Source of the DNA: Actinomycetes bacterium
Lineage (GTDB): Bacteria > Actinomycetota > Acidimicrobiia > Acidimicrobiales > Palsa-688
Direction: 5' to 3'
Length of the DNA: 64,000 bases
Assembly: GCA_021811865.1 (NCBI GenBank)
Contig: JAKAQB010000011.1
Location: 1 to 64,000, forward strand
This document shows positions 25,144 to 33,134 of this stretch, in pieces. How positions within the stretch are numbered: the first letter of the stretch is position 1; each line of letters begins with the position of its first letter. Below the pieces are notes generated by a model. The model was not told the origin of the DNA. It saw nothing but the letters and a program-made list of their open reading frames with translations, and made no database searches. A program made the position numbers and the translations under genes.

Positions 25144-25778
25144 GGCAGTGCCTCCTGCACGACGGACCACAGGCGCAGCATCAGCGCGTCCTGGGCCTCT
25201 TGGATGCGATGGACGCTCTGCGAGCGCACGACGAGGCAGTGGTCGACGGCACCGAGCATGGCACCGCCCTCGTAGCCGGCGAGCCCCACGGTGAGCATGC
25301 CCCGCCGCGCCGCCTCCTCGAAGGCCCGGAGGACGTTGGAGGACCCGCCGCTGGTCGAGAAACCGACGGCGACGTCCACGTCCCGGCCGTGGGCGATGAG
25401 CTGGCGGGAGAACACGACGTCGAATCCGATGTCGTTGGCGAGGGCGGTGAGCACCGCCCGGTTGTCGACGAGCGACAGCGCCGGTAGGGGTCGGCCCGAC
25501 GGAGGGTCGCTGAAGAGGGCGACGGCACTGTCGGCGTCTGTCGAGCTGCCGCCGTTGCCGAAGGCCAGGAGCCGGCCTCCCCTCCCGAAGCGGTCGGCCA
25601 TGGCCCGGCCGGCGGCGAGGAGCTCGGCGGCGCAGCGCCCGAGGGTCTCGACCCGGACGGCCTCGCTCTCGGCGATCTTGGAGAGCGCCGAGCGCGCCAG
25701 GTCGGCCAGCAACGCCTCGGCGTCGCGCTCCTCGGACTCGATGAACGGGTACAGGAACCCGGTCGGCTCGGCGGTCAT
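25140..25778 (-). CDS. SIS-domain (phosphoheptose-isomerase-like) protein
   Basis: A 212-residue SIS protein with LLAFGNGGSSTDADSAVALF, the phosphosugar-binding loop of GmhA, and VGFSTSGGSSNVLRAFEEA, the second SIS motif. GmhA makes heptose for lipopolysaccharide, which fits poorly here. Its place between a hydrogenase HypC-fusion gene and hypE, with ATGA and GTGA overlaps on both sides, points to a hydrogenase-linked role seen in other actinobacterial loci but not explained. Substrate unknown. Confidence 0.8.
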   Translation of the reverse strand: MTAEPTGFLYPFIESEERDAEALLADLARSALSKIAESEAVRVETLGRCAAELLAAGRAMADRFGRGGRLLAFGNGGSSTDADSAVALFSDPPSGRPLPALSLVDNRAVLTALANDIGFDVVFSRQLIAHGRDVDVAVGFSTSGGSSNVLRAFEEAARRGMLTVGLAGYEGGAMLGAVDHCLVVRSQSVHRIQEAQDALMLRLWSVVQEALP

Positions 25779-26485
25779 GGCACCGTGGCGACGGCCACGC
25801 CGGCGTGGACGAGCACGAGGTCGCCGGCGGCGGCCCCCTCGACGAGGCTGACGTCGACGGTCTCCGTCCGGCCGGCGGCAAGGACCTCGGCCCGCCCGCT
25901 CGTGTCGACGGCCCGGATCTCGGCGACGGTCCCCTGGTCGGCGCACGTGATGCACGTCGGGCCGTCGCAGGGGGCCTCCGGCGTCAACAGCCCCGGGTGC
26001 TCGAAGACGACGTGGGTCAGCTCCCACAGCAGGTGGTACAGGAGGACGACGTCACCGGAACGGGCGGCGATGTCGGGAGCGGGGGTGTCGTGCCAGACGA
26101 CGTGTTCGGCGAGGCCGGCGGGGGGAGGCGAGCCGGCGCCGAGCCAGACCCGGGTCAGGCCCCACGCCTCCGCCCGGCGCAGGAGGCCGAGCGAGTCGGC
26201 GGCGGTGCCTACCACAACGAGGGCGTCACCCGGGCGGGCGACGAGACGGACCGCTCCGACGATGTCGGCGCCCTCGACGTGGAAGGCGGGCAGCGCCCGC
26301 TTGCCGACGACGACGGGGTGGACGAACTCGACGGCGACATGGCGCCCGTGGGTCGGCCACGGCTCGGCGACGCACCAGAGGGTGGCGCCGGCGGCGAAGC
26401 GGCGGGCCAGGCCGAGGGCGGCCGCTGCGAGGGCGTCGGGGTCGGTCGGCGGGGCGGCCGCTGCGAGGGTGTCGGGGTCCGTCAT
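25775..26485 (-). CDS. SIS-like/HypC fusion protein
   Basis: A 236-residue fusion. Residues about 30-165 form an SIS/sugar-binding-like domain (TLWCVAEPWPTHGRHVAVEF, then GADIVGAVRLVARPGDALVV). Residues about 175-236 are HypC-like: CITCADQGTVAEIRAVDTSG, then GDLVLVHAGVAVATV. The N-terminal Met-Cys used by HypC to carry the Fe(CN)2CO unit is replaced by an internal CxxC, so it may act differently. The first 22 residues are an internal duplication. Overlaps: ATGA with HypF upstream, ATGA with SIS downstream. Confidence 0.7.
   Translation of the reverse strand: MTDPDTLAAAAPPTDPDALAAAALGLARRFAAGATLWCVAEPWPTHGRHVAVEFVHPVVVGKRALPAFHVEGADIVGAVRLVARPGDALVVVGTAADSLGLLRRAEAWGLTRVWLGAGSPPPAGLAEHVVWHDTPAPDIAARSGDVVLLYHLLWELTHVVFEHPGLLTPEAPCDGPTCITCADQGTVAEIRAVDTSGRAEVLAAGRTETVDVSLVEGAAAGDLVLVHAGVAVATVP
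26417..26483. repeat. 31-bp imperfect direct repeat inside a gene
   Basis: Two copies of a GGCGGCCGCTGCGAGGG-type unit, at about 26417-26447 and 26453-26483 (36-bp period, two mismatches). They duplicate the N-terminal TDPD(T/A)LAAAA of the SIS-like/HypC fusion. Confidence 0.75.
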
Positions 26486-28887
26486 CGAGGGAACCCCACG
26501 GTGGCGGCGATCGCAAGCTGGCCGAGGGCGAGGCCGCCGTCGTTGGGAGGGACGACACGATGGGTGAGCACGACGAACCCGGCGGCCTCGAGGAGCTGGC
26601 GGGTGATGCCGGCGAGGAGCACGTTCTGCCAGACGCCGCCGCTCAACGCCACCCGGTGCAGGCCGGTGGCGGACCGTACGCCCACCGCCTGCTCCACGAC
26701 GAGCACGGCGACAGCGTGGTGGAAGCCGAGCGCGATGCGCGCCGGAGCCACCCCGGCCCGGAGGTCGGCGACCGCAGCCCGGAGCACCGGCGCCGGGTCC
26801 ATGCCGTCGAAGGCGTACCTCCGGGGCGTCCCGCCGGCGGCCGCTTCGAGCTCGATGGCCGCCTGCGCCTCGTAGGACACGGTGTGGCGCAGGTCGAGCA
26901 GCGAGCTGACGGCGTCGAAGAGGCGGCCCATGCTCGAGGTGGGCACGCAGTAAAGGCCGCGCTCGAGCTGCCGGCGGAGGACGGCGAGCTCCTCGGCGGA
27001 GGTGGCGACGACGGGGGCGAGGTCAGCGTCCCAGGGGATGCCGGCGGCCCACATGTGGGCGAGGGCGGCGCGTGCCGGCCGGCGGATAGTCGCGTCCCCG
27101 CCGGGCAAGGGCACGTACCGCAGGTGGTCGACCCGGTCGAAGCCGTCGTAGCCGGCGACGAGGATCTCCCCGCCCCAGATGGCACCGTCGGCGCCGTAGC
27201 CCGTCCCGTCGAAGGCGACGCCGATCACCCGCTCCCCCACCGGGACGGCGTGCTCCACCATCACCGAGGCGATGTGGGCGTGGTGGTGCTGCACGAGCAG
27301 CACCGGGGCGTTGCGGGCCTCGGCCCAGCGGCGGGTCTGGTAGCCGGGGTGGGCATCGCAGGCCACCGCCGGCGCTTCGACGGCGTACAAGTCGCAGAGG
27401 TGGCGCACCGCCAGGTCGAGGGCACGCAGGGTCTCGACGCTGCCCATGTCGCCCAGGTGCTGGCTCATCCACGCGTCGCCGCCGGCGCCGAGGCAGCAGG
27501 CGTTCTTGAGCTCGCCGCCGGCGGCGATGATGGGGGGGCCGGCAGAGCCGGTGGCACCAGCAAAGTCAGTGGAGCCGGCAGGGCCAGGGGAGGCAGCAGA
27601 GCCGGGGGATGCAAGGGAGGCAGCAGAGCCAGGGGAGGCAGGGGAGCCAGGGGAGGCAGGGGAGGTGGGGAGGCTGACGGGCAGGGGGGCGTAGCCCCGG
27701 GAGCGCCGGATCGGCAGCTCCTCGCCGGCCTCGATCCGGACGACGGAGTCGTCGCAGGGCACGTGGATCGGGCGGTCGTGGACGAGCCAGCCGTCGGCGA
27801 TGCCAGCGAGGCGCCGGCGGGCGTCGCCGTCGTCGAAGCAGATCGGCTCGTCGCTGCGGTTGCCGCTCGTCATCACCAGCGGACCGCTCGAGGCGAGCAG
27901 CAGGTGGTGCAACGGCGTGTAGGGCAGCGCCACGCCGAGGTAGGGGTTGGACGGGGCGACCAGCGGCGACACCCCGGACAGGTGGGCGCGCAGCAGCACG
28001 ATCGGCCGTTGCGGCCCGCTGAGCAGGCGTTGCTCGTCGGCGTCCACGGCGGCCAGCCTCCGGGCGGAGGCCACGTCGGCGACCATCACGGCGAAGGGCT
28101 TCTCCCCCCGCTGCTTGCGGGACCGGAGGCGGCCCACCGCGTCGGAGGAGGCGGCGTCGCAGGCCAGGTGGTACCCGCCCAGCCCCTTCACTGCGACGAT
28201 CCCGCCGGCGGCGAGCAGCTCCAGGGCGGCCGCCAGGGCGGCGTCGGAGCCGGAGCCGGCAGCCGAGCCGGTGACGGCGCCGGCGTGGCCACCGGCGTCG
28301 GGAGACCCCCATGACAGGCGCGGCCCGCACGCCGGGCAGGCGACCGGCTGGGCATGGAAGCGGCGGTCGGCCGGGTCGTGGTACTCCCGGGAGCAGTCGG
28401 CGCACATGGCGAAGCCGGCCATCGTCGTGTTGGGGCGGTCGTAGGGCAGGCGGATCGTGATCGTGAAGCGCGGGCCGCAGCCGGTGCAGTTCACGAAGGG
28501 GTACCGGTACCGCCGGTCGGCGGGGTCCCACAGCTCCGCCAGGCAGGCGTCGCAGACGGCGATGTCGGGGGACACGTAGGTCCGGGGCCGCCCGGCGACC
28601 CGGCTGGCGGCGATCACGAAGCCGGCGCGGCCCGCCGCCGGCAGGTCGGCAGCCGCCACCCCCCGGATGTGGGCGAGCGGCGGGGCGTCCGCCACGAGCC
28701 GCGACGCGAAGCGGTCCAGCGCCTCGGCCGGCCCCTCCACCTCGACGAACACGCCGTCGGTGTCGTTGCCGACCTCACCGGCGAGGCCGAGCTCCCCCGC
28801 CAGGCGGGCGACGAACGGACGGAACCCGACGCCCTGCACGACCCCGCTCACCCGCAGGCGGCGGGCGGAGACGGCCGCCGTGGTCAC
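26482..28887 (-). CDS. hypF: Carbamoyltransferase HypF
   Basis: An 801-residue enzyme that makes and transfers the carbamoyl group used for the cyanide ligands. Domains: acylphosphatase with GVVQGVGFRPFVARLAG (residues about 14-30); two zinc fingers (CDACLAELWDPADRRYRYPF with CTGC; CADCSREYHDPADRRFHAQP with CPAC); YrdC-like domain (about 200-390); then a Kae1-like carbamoyltransferase with HHHAH (about 533-537). Between the last two a Ser/Pro/Ala/Gly-rich linker of about 50 residues is inserted, encoded by tandem-like repeats. GTG 28887 overlaps the hypD stop; its own stop overlaps the fusion gene. Confidence 0.95.
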   Translation of the reverse strand: MTTAAVSARRLRVSGVVQGVGFRPFVARLAGELGLAGEVGNDTDGVFVEVEGPAEALDRFASRLVADAPPLAHIRGVAAADLPAAGRAGFVIAASRVAGRPRTYVSPDIAVCDACLAELWDPADRRYRYPFVNCTGCGPRFTITIRLPYDRPNTTMAGFAMCADCSREYHDPADRRFHAQPVACPACGPRLSWGSPDAGGHAGAVTGSAAGSGSDAALAAALELLAAGGIVAVKGLGGYHLACDAASSDAVGRLRSRKQRGEKPFAVMVADVASARRLAAVDADEQRLLSGPQRPIVLLRAHLSGVSPLVAPSNPYLGVALPYTPLHHLLLASSGPLVMTSGNRSDEPICFDDGDARRRLAGIADGWLVHDRPIHVPCDDSVVRIEAGEELPIRRSRGYAPLPVSLPTSPASPGSPASPGSAASLASPGSAASPGPAGSTDFAGATGSAGPPIIAAGGELKNACCLGAGGDAWMSQHLGDMGSVETLRALDLAVRHLCDLYAVEAPAVACDAHPGYQTRRWAEARNAPVLLVQHHHAHIASVMVEHAVPVGERVIGVAFDGTGYGADGAIWGGEILVAGYDGFDRVDHLRYVPLPGGDATIRRPARAALAHMWAAGIPWDADLAPVVATSAEELAVLRRQLERGLYCVPTSSMGRLFDAVSSLLDLRHTVSYEAQAAIELEAAAGGTPRRYAFDGMDPAPVLRAAVADLRAGVAPARIALGFHHAVAVLVVEQAVGVRSATGLHRVALSGGVWQNVLLAGITRQLLEAAGFVVLTHRVVPPNDGGLALGQLAIAATVGFPR
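27570..27668. repeat. Degenerate repeat encoding the HypF linker
   Basis: Repeated GGGGAGGCAG/GGAGGCAGCAGAGCC units on the plus strand translate (minus) into PASPGS/AASPGS-type repeats between the YrdC and Kae1-like domains. Confidence 0.8.
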
Positions 28888-30008
28888 CGCACGCGGAGGG
28901 CCACGGCCGCCTCGCGGTGCATGCGCCCGAAGTTGTAGTACGCAGCGCAGGCCCCCTCGGAGGAGACCATGCACGTACCTATGGGGGTCTCGGGGGTGCA
29001 GGCCGTGCCGAACACCTTGCACTCCCAGGGCTTGATCACGCCCTTCAGGACCTCGCCGCACTGGCAGGCCTTGGGGTCGGCGACGCGGACGCCGGGGATG
29101 GGGAAGCGCCGTTCGGCGTCGAGGTCGGCGAAGCGGGAGCGCAGCTGGAGGGCGCTCTGGGAGATGAACCCGAGGCCCCGCCACTCGAAGTGCGGTCGCA
29201 GCTCGAACACCTCGGCGAGCACCTGCAGCGCCCTGGGGTTGCCGTCCTCACGCACCACCCGCGCGTACTGGTTCTCGACCTGGCATCGGCCCTCCCGGAT
29301 CTGGGCGAGCAGCATGCAGATCGCCTGCAGGATGTCGAGCGGCTCGAAGCCCGCGGTCACGAGCGGCTTGCCGTAGCGCTCGGGGACGAAGCGGTAGGGG
29401 CGCTGGCCGACCACCGTCGACACGTGGCCCGGGCCGAGGAAACCGTCGAGGCGGAGGTCGGGGGACTCGAGGATCGCCTTGATCGGCGGGACGATCGTGA
29501 CGTGGTTGGAGAACACGCTGAAGTTGCTGATCCCCCGCGCCTCGGCCGACAGGACGGTGAGCGCCGTGGACGGCGCCGTCGTCTCGAAGCCGACGGCGAA
29601 GAACACGACCTGGCGGTCGGGGTGCTCGACGGCGATGCGCAGCGCGTCGAGCGGCGAGTACACGAAGCGGACGTCGGCGCCGTCGGCCTTGGCCGACAGG
29701 AGGTTGCCCCGGCTCCCCGGGACGCGCATCATGTCCCCGAAGGACGTGAAGATCACCCCGGGCTCCGACGCCACGGCGATGGCGTCGTCGACGCGCCCCA
29801 TGGGGATCACGCACACCGGGCAGCCGGGGCCGTGCACGAGCTCGACGTTCTCGGGCAGGACGTGCTCTATCCCGTGCCGGTAGATGGTGTGGGTGTGCCC
29901 GCCGCAGACCTCCATGAACTTGAAGGCGTCGCCGCCGGCCAGCTCGGTGATGCGGCCGACCAGGGCGCGCGCCGCCGCCGGGTCGCGGTACTCGTCGACG
30001 AACCGCAC
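28884..30008 (-). CDS. hypD: Hydrogenase maturation protein HypD
   Basis: A 374-residue iron-sulfur scaffold that with HypC assembles Fe(CN)2CO. Seen: FMEVCGGHTHTIYRHGIEHV, HGPGCPVCVIPM, FGDMMRVPGS, and GFETTAPSTA. The C-terminal cysteines that hold the [4Fe-4S] cluster are present: ACQCGEVLKGVIKPWECKVF, GTACTPETPIGTC, and EGACAAYYNFGR. GTG 30008 is only four bases from the small membrane gene upstream. Complete length for the family. Confidence 0.96.
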   Translation of the reverse strand: MRFVDEYRDPAAARALVGRITELAGGDAFKFMEVCGGHTHTIYRHGIEHVLPENVELVHGPGCPVCVIPMGRVDDAIAVASEPGVIFTSFGDMMRVPGSRGNLLSAKADGADVRFVYSPLDALRIAVEHPDRQVVFFAVGFETTAPSTALTVLSAEARGISNFSVFSNHVTIVPPIKAILESPDLRLDGFLGPGHVSTVVGQRPYRFVPERYGKPLVTAGFEPLDILQAICMLLAQIREGRCQVENQYARVVREDGNPRALQVLAEVFELRPHFEWRGLGFISQSALQLRSRFADLDAERRFPIPGVRVADPKACQCGEVLKGVIKPWECKVFGTACTPETPIGTCMVSSEGACAAYYNFGRMHREAAVALRVR

Positions 30009-30011
30009 GGC

Positions 30012-30212
30012 CTACGCGGCGCGGCGCAACTGGGCCACGGCCTGCCCCCGGCCGACCAGGTCGCGGGTGAGGGAGAAGCCGGCGGCGATCAGGTCGTGCA
30101 CCTCCTCGGAGGTGCCGATCGTCCTCAGCGCCTCGACCAGCTCCCCCCAGCCCTCCTCCCCGGCGCGAGTACCCATGGCGTAGCCGACGACCACCCCGAT
30201 GACGATCCCCAT
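30012..30212 (-). CDS. Small glycine-zipper membrane protein (hydrogenase operon)
   Basis: A 66-residue protein whose N-terminus (MGIVIGVVVGYAMGTRAG) is a short membrane segment with regular glycines. A helical cytoplasmic tail follows (ELVEALRTIGTSEEVHDLIA). AGGAGG precedes ATG 30212. A paralogue with the same layout lies at 38998-39252. Both flank the hydrogenase locus, so they may tether the complex or be assembly factors (inference). Confidence 0.65.
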   Translation of the reverse strand: MGIVIGVVVGYAMGTRAGEEGWGELVEALRTIGTSEEVHDLIAAGFSLTRDLVGRGQAVAQLRRAA

Positions 30213-30213
30213 C

Positions 30214-30507
30214 TCAGCCTCCTGTCGTTGTCTCTCTTGCGATCCGTGATGCCCAGAACGCCTCCAGCTCGTCGCCGTAGGCCCGGCCCATGAGCTGGAG
30301 GGAGGCCAGGGCCAGCTCGGCCTCCTCCTCGTCGATCTTCGACAGGGCGAAGCCGACGTGGATCAGCACCCAGTCCCCTGGGCCGAGCGCTTCGTCCTCG
30401 AGCAGCCCGACGTTGACGACCCGGGTCACCCCGGAGACCTCCACGCGCGCCAGCTGGTCGTTGCCGGCGACCAGCTCGACCAGCTGACCGGGGATCCCGA
30501 GGCACAT
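30214..30507 (-). CDS. hypC: Hydrogenase assembly chaperone HypC
   Basis: A 97-residue HypC. It begins MCLGIPGQLVELVAG, with the essential Cys2 that shuttles the iron unit, and continues VNVGLLEDEALGPGDWVLIH followed by VGFALSKIDEEEA, the family core. The last 20 residues are an extra helix. ATG 30507. It is separated by one base from the small membrane gene downstream and nine from hypA upstream. Confidence 0.95.
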   Translation of the reverse strand: MCLGIPGQLVELVAGNDQLARVEVSGVTRVVNVGLLEDEALGPGDWVLIHVGFALSKIDEEEAELALASLQLMGRAYGDELEAFWASRIARETTTGG

Positions 30508-30516
30508 GACGACTCC

Positions 30517-30849
30517 TCAGCAGTAGGTGATGGACTCGAGGACGAGCTCGTCGCCGCCGACCAGCTCGACATCGCCCGACGAGCACGACGGGCAGGCCGG
30601 CGGGAGGTCGTCGGCCTCCCAGGTCGCCCCGCACGCCCCGCAGCGGGCGCGCACCGGGAGCAGGACCAGCTCGGCGGCGGCGCCAGCGGCGACGGTGCCC
30701 ATGGCGGCCACGGTGAAGGACTGGGCGAACGCGTCGGGGTGGACGTGGTGCAGGCGCCCCACCCGGACCCGGACCGAGGCGACGGGCCGCCCGGCGGCGC
30801 GGCGTTGGACGGCGTCGACGACCGAGGTGCACAGGCCGAGCTCGTGCAC
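30517..30849 (-). CDS. hypA: Nickel-insertion protein HypA
   Basis: A 110-residue HypA. MHELGLCTSVVDAVQ keeps the nickel-binding Met-His-Glu start. The zinc site is CGACGATWEADDLPPACPSC. HypA normally hands nickel to the large subunit together with the GTPase HypB, but no hypB occurs in this window. GTG 30849 directly abuts the YceI stop at 30850. Confidence 0.93.
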   Translation of the reverse strand: MHELGLCTSVVDAVQRRAAGRPVASVRVRVGRLHHVHPDAFAQSFTVAAMGTVAAGAAAELVLLPVRARCGACGATWEADDLPPACPSCSSGDVELVGGDELVLESITYC

Positions 30850-31365
30850 CTAGACCTCCGCCACGGCGACGATGTCCACGGCGACGTCGACCTCGGGCTC
30901 GACTCGGAGCACGAGGATCCGGGGCGGCTCCATCCCCCACTCCCGGATGTCGAAGCGCGACCGGCCGGACAGCGACAGGGTGCGGTCGTCGACGGCCCGG
31001 ATCGTCATGTCGTCGGTGTGCGGGCGCGCCACACCCCGGAACGTGACCGTGCCGCTCACCCTGTAGAGGCCGTCGCCGCCGGCCGGCTCGATCACGTCGA
31101 GCTCCCCGGAGATCGCCGGGTACCGGCGGGCGTCGAGGCGCCGGTGCATCTCCCGGTCCTCGAGGCGGTTGCCGGACTGCAGGCGGCTGACCGAGAGCGA
31201 CAGGGTCCCGGCCGCCTTCGTCGCCGGGTCGACAGCGCCGTCGGCGCCGAAGTTGAGCTCGACGTGGCCCTCCAGGCCGCTCGTCTCCGAGTGGAACGGG
31301 TGTACGTTCGAGCGGGCGTCGATGCTGACTGTCGAACGCTCCGGGACGATCCGGTACCGGGTCAA
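30850..31365 (-). CDS. YceI-family lipocalin-like protein
   Basis: A 171-residue YceI domain: YRIVPERSTVSIDARSNVHP, the SGLEGHVELNF strand, SGNRLEDREMHRRLDARRYP, and RVSGTVTFRGVARPH. YceI proteins form beta-barrels that bind isoprenoid or polyprenyl ligands such as quinones. There is no signal peptide, so it is cytosolic. It could store or present a quinone for the hydrogenase (inference). TTG 31365 with GGGAG upstream; it overlaps nothing but lies four bases from DUF6893. A second YceI domain occurs in the PadR fusion. Confidence 0.85.
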   Translation of the reverse strand: MTRYRIVPERSTVSIDARSNVHPFHSETSGLEGHVELNFGADGAVDPATKAAGTLSLSVSRLQSGNRLEDREMHRRLDARRYPAISGELDVIEPAGGDGLYRVSGTVTFRGVARPHTDDMTIRAVDDRTLSLSGRSRFDIREWGMEPPRILVLRVEPEVDVAVDIVAVAEV

Positions 31366-31369
31366 ACGG

Positions 31370-31474
31370 TTACATCTCCCGGATCTTCAGGTACCGCGCC
31401 AGGTCCGGTAGGGACCGCAGCGTCAGAGCCGTCAGCACGGCGAGCAGCAGGGCGAAGCCGAGGCGGACGATCAT
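31370..31474 (-). CDS. DUF6893-type 34-aa small membrane peptide
   Basis: A 34-residue peptide: one hydrophobic helix (LGFALLLAVLTALTLRSLP) followed by DLARYLKIREM. The SLPDLARYLKIR end matches small DUF6893 peptides found in actinobacterial hydrogenase operons. ATG 31474 has a strong AAGGAGG and overlaps the protease stop (ATGA). Function unknown. Confidence 0.7.
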   Translation of the reverse strand: MIVRLGFALLLAVLTALTLRSLPDLARYLKIREM

Positions 31475-31950
31475 GGAAGTGCCTCCTTGTGGAGTTGCAG
31501 GATCTCGGCGGCGAGCTCGACGGCGAGGGCGGCGGCCGGCTCGACGGCAGCGGCAACGACCGGCGACAGGCCGATGCCGGGCTCGAGGGACGCCGGCTGG
31601 CAGCCGACGACGAGCACCCGCTCGAGGCAGTCGCCGAGTCGGGCCAGCGTGGTGAGGACCAGCTCGGGGGTCATGCGGTGGGCGTCGACGGGCGGGGCGT
31701 CGGCGCCGGGGGGCTCAGGTTCGATCACGCACACCGTCCCGGGCGGCTCGCCCATGGGCACCGCGTCGACGAGGACGAGCCCGTCGCAGCCGTCGAGCAG
31801 GTCGTAGGCGAGGTGCACGCCCCGGATGCCGTAGTCCCCGGCCCGCACGCCGGCCGGCAGGGTTCGGCCGGCGAGGGCTGCGGCCACGGCGACGCCGAAG
31901 CCGTCATCGCCGGCGAAGACGTTGCCGATGCCGGCGACGAGCACGCTCAC
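31471..31950 (-). CDS. Hydrogenase maturation protease (HycI/HyaD family)
   Basis: A 159-residue endopeptidase that removes the C-terminal tail of the hydrogenase large subunit after nickel insertion. Seen: VAGIGNVFAGDDGFGVAVAA with the nickel-sensing Asp, then CDGLVLVDAVPMGEPPGTV with the second Asp, and DAHRMTPELVL with the His. Its substrate is encoded here: the large subunit ends in a 25-residue tail after the DPCLPCGVH motif. GTG 31950 overlaps the stop upstream; its stop overlaps the DUF6893 start. Confidence 0.9.
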   Translation of the reverse strand: MSVLVAGIGNVFAGDDGFGVAVAAALAGRTLPAGVRAGDYGIRGVHLAYDLLDGCDGLVLVDAVPMGEPPGTVCVIEPEPPGADAPPVDAHRMTPELVLTTLARLGDCLERVLVVGCQPASLEPGIGLSPVVAAAVEPAAALAVELAAEILQLHKEALP

Positions 31951-33134
31951 TGCCGCGGCTCCAGCTCGTCGGGCCGGAAGTAGAGGTAGCGGCCCTGCCA
32001 GGCCAGCTCGGCGGTGGCGGGATCGGCATCGAGGCTGACGGCGACGTGGTCGGCACCGTCGACGTCGCGGAACACGCCGGCGACGGTGGCGTCCATGCCG
32101 GCGAGGAACAGGTCCTGGGCGTCGGCGCCGCGCGCCGGGCGCAGCCGGACGGGGGACCCGGCGCGCACCTCGACGCCGGCGACGACCACCGAGTCGGCCG
32201 ACGGGTCGGCGGCAGCGTCGGCGTCGGGGTCCCACCAGGCGGGCGGGGAGGTCGGGGCGGGGCTGCGCAGCGCGCCGTGGAGGCGCTGCCAGGCCTCGGG
32301 CGTGAGGCTGTCGCAGCGGTCGACGATGGCGGCGGCGCGGGCGTCGGTGGCGCGGGCCTCGGCCTTCTCCTCGTCGGTGAGGGTGAGCACCCGCAGGGCG
32401 AGGAGCTCGTCGATCTCGGTGGAGTCGAAGAGGTCACCTGGGCTCTCGGGGGCAACCTGGGGATGGTCGCCAAGGATGATCGGCGCGGCGAGCACCACGT
32501 CGTCGGCCTCCCCCACCAGGGCGGGCCAGCAACCGTCACTCCGGCAGTCGTCGGTGTCGAGGACGGAGAGAAAGGCGCCGCCCTCGACCGCCAGCATCAC
32601 ATGGGCGCCGACGAGCGAGACGGCCAGGACCTCGTCGCGTCGCGCCGCTCCCGCCGGACATCCCGTCACGTTGGCCAGTGTCACCCTCACCCGGCCGCCC
32701 GGCTCCACCCTGGCCTCGAGGCGGCCCCGCACCGCCTCCCGGGTGCGGACGACGTCGCCGGCATTGTCGGTGTGCGCCGGCAGGGCGAAGCGGCGTTGAC
32801 GACGGGAGCCGCGTGCGGGGTCGAGGCCCTCCACGACCAGGTCGACTGCCTGGGCGACGGCCTCGTCCCAATCGGCGGGGACTTTCGACGAGGAATGGCG
32901 GTGCTGCAGGTGCAGGAACCGGGCCCGCACCACCAGCCGGGACCCGCCCGTGATCCTGCACTCGGCCCGGATGGCCGACCGCTCGTTGTCGTCCGGGAAC
33001 CCCGGCGGCACGAGGACGCCCCACTGCCAGCGTGCCTGGTTCTTGAGCGACGAGGCCCGGTAGGGGTAGAGCAGGTAGCCCTCGTAGAGCACGGCGTCGG
33101 CGATCGCCTCGGCGACCGCAAAGGGATCCGTCAC
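31947..33134 (-). CDS. Conserved hydrogenase-operon protein of unknown function
   Basis: A 395-residue soluble protein with no family I can name. It begins AIADAVLYEGYLLYPYRASS, followed by a WQWGVLVPPGF segment. The centre is beta-rich with one CxxA and DDCRSDGCW, and Asp-rich loops occur near the end (WWDPDADAAADPSADS). It has no signal or membrane segments. GTGA overlaps on both sides (DUF6084 before, protease after) fix it firmly in the hydrogenase operon. Possible roles are accessory subunit or assembly scaffold. Confidence 0.75.
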   Translation of the reverse strand: MTDPFAVAEAIADAVLYEGYLLYPYRASSLKNQARWQWGVLVPPGFPDDNERSAIRAECRITGGSRLVVRARFLHLQHRHSSSKVPADWDEAVAQAVDLVVEGLDPARGSRRQRRFALPAHTDNAGDVVRTREAVRGRLEARVEPGGRVRVTLANVTGCPAGAARRDEVLAVSLVGAHVMLAVEGGAFLSVLDTDDCRSDGCWPALVGEADDVVLAAPIILGDHPQVAPESPGDLFDSTEIDELLALRVLTLTDEEKAEARATDARAAAIVDRCDSLTPEAWQRLHGALRSPAPTSPPAWWDPDADAAADPSADSVVVAGVEVRAGSPVRLRPARGADAQDLFLAGMDATVAGVFRDVDGADHVAVSLDADPATAELAWQGRYLYFRPDELEPRQ

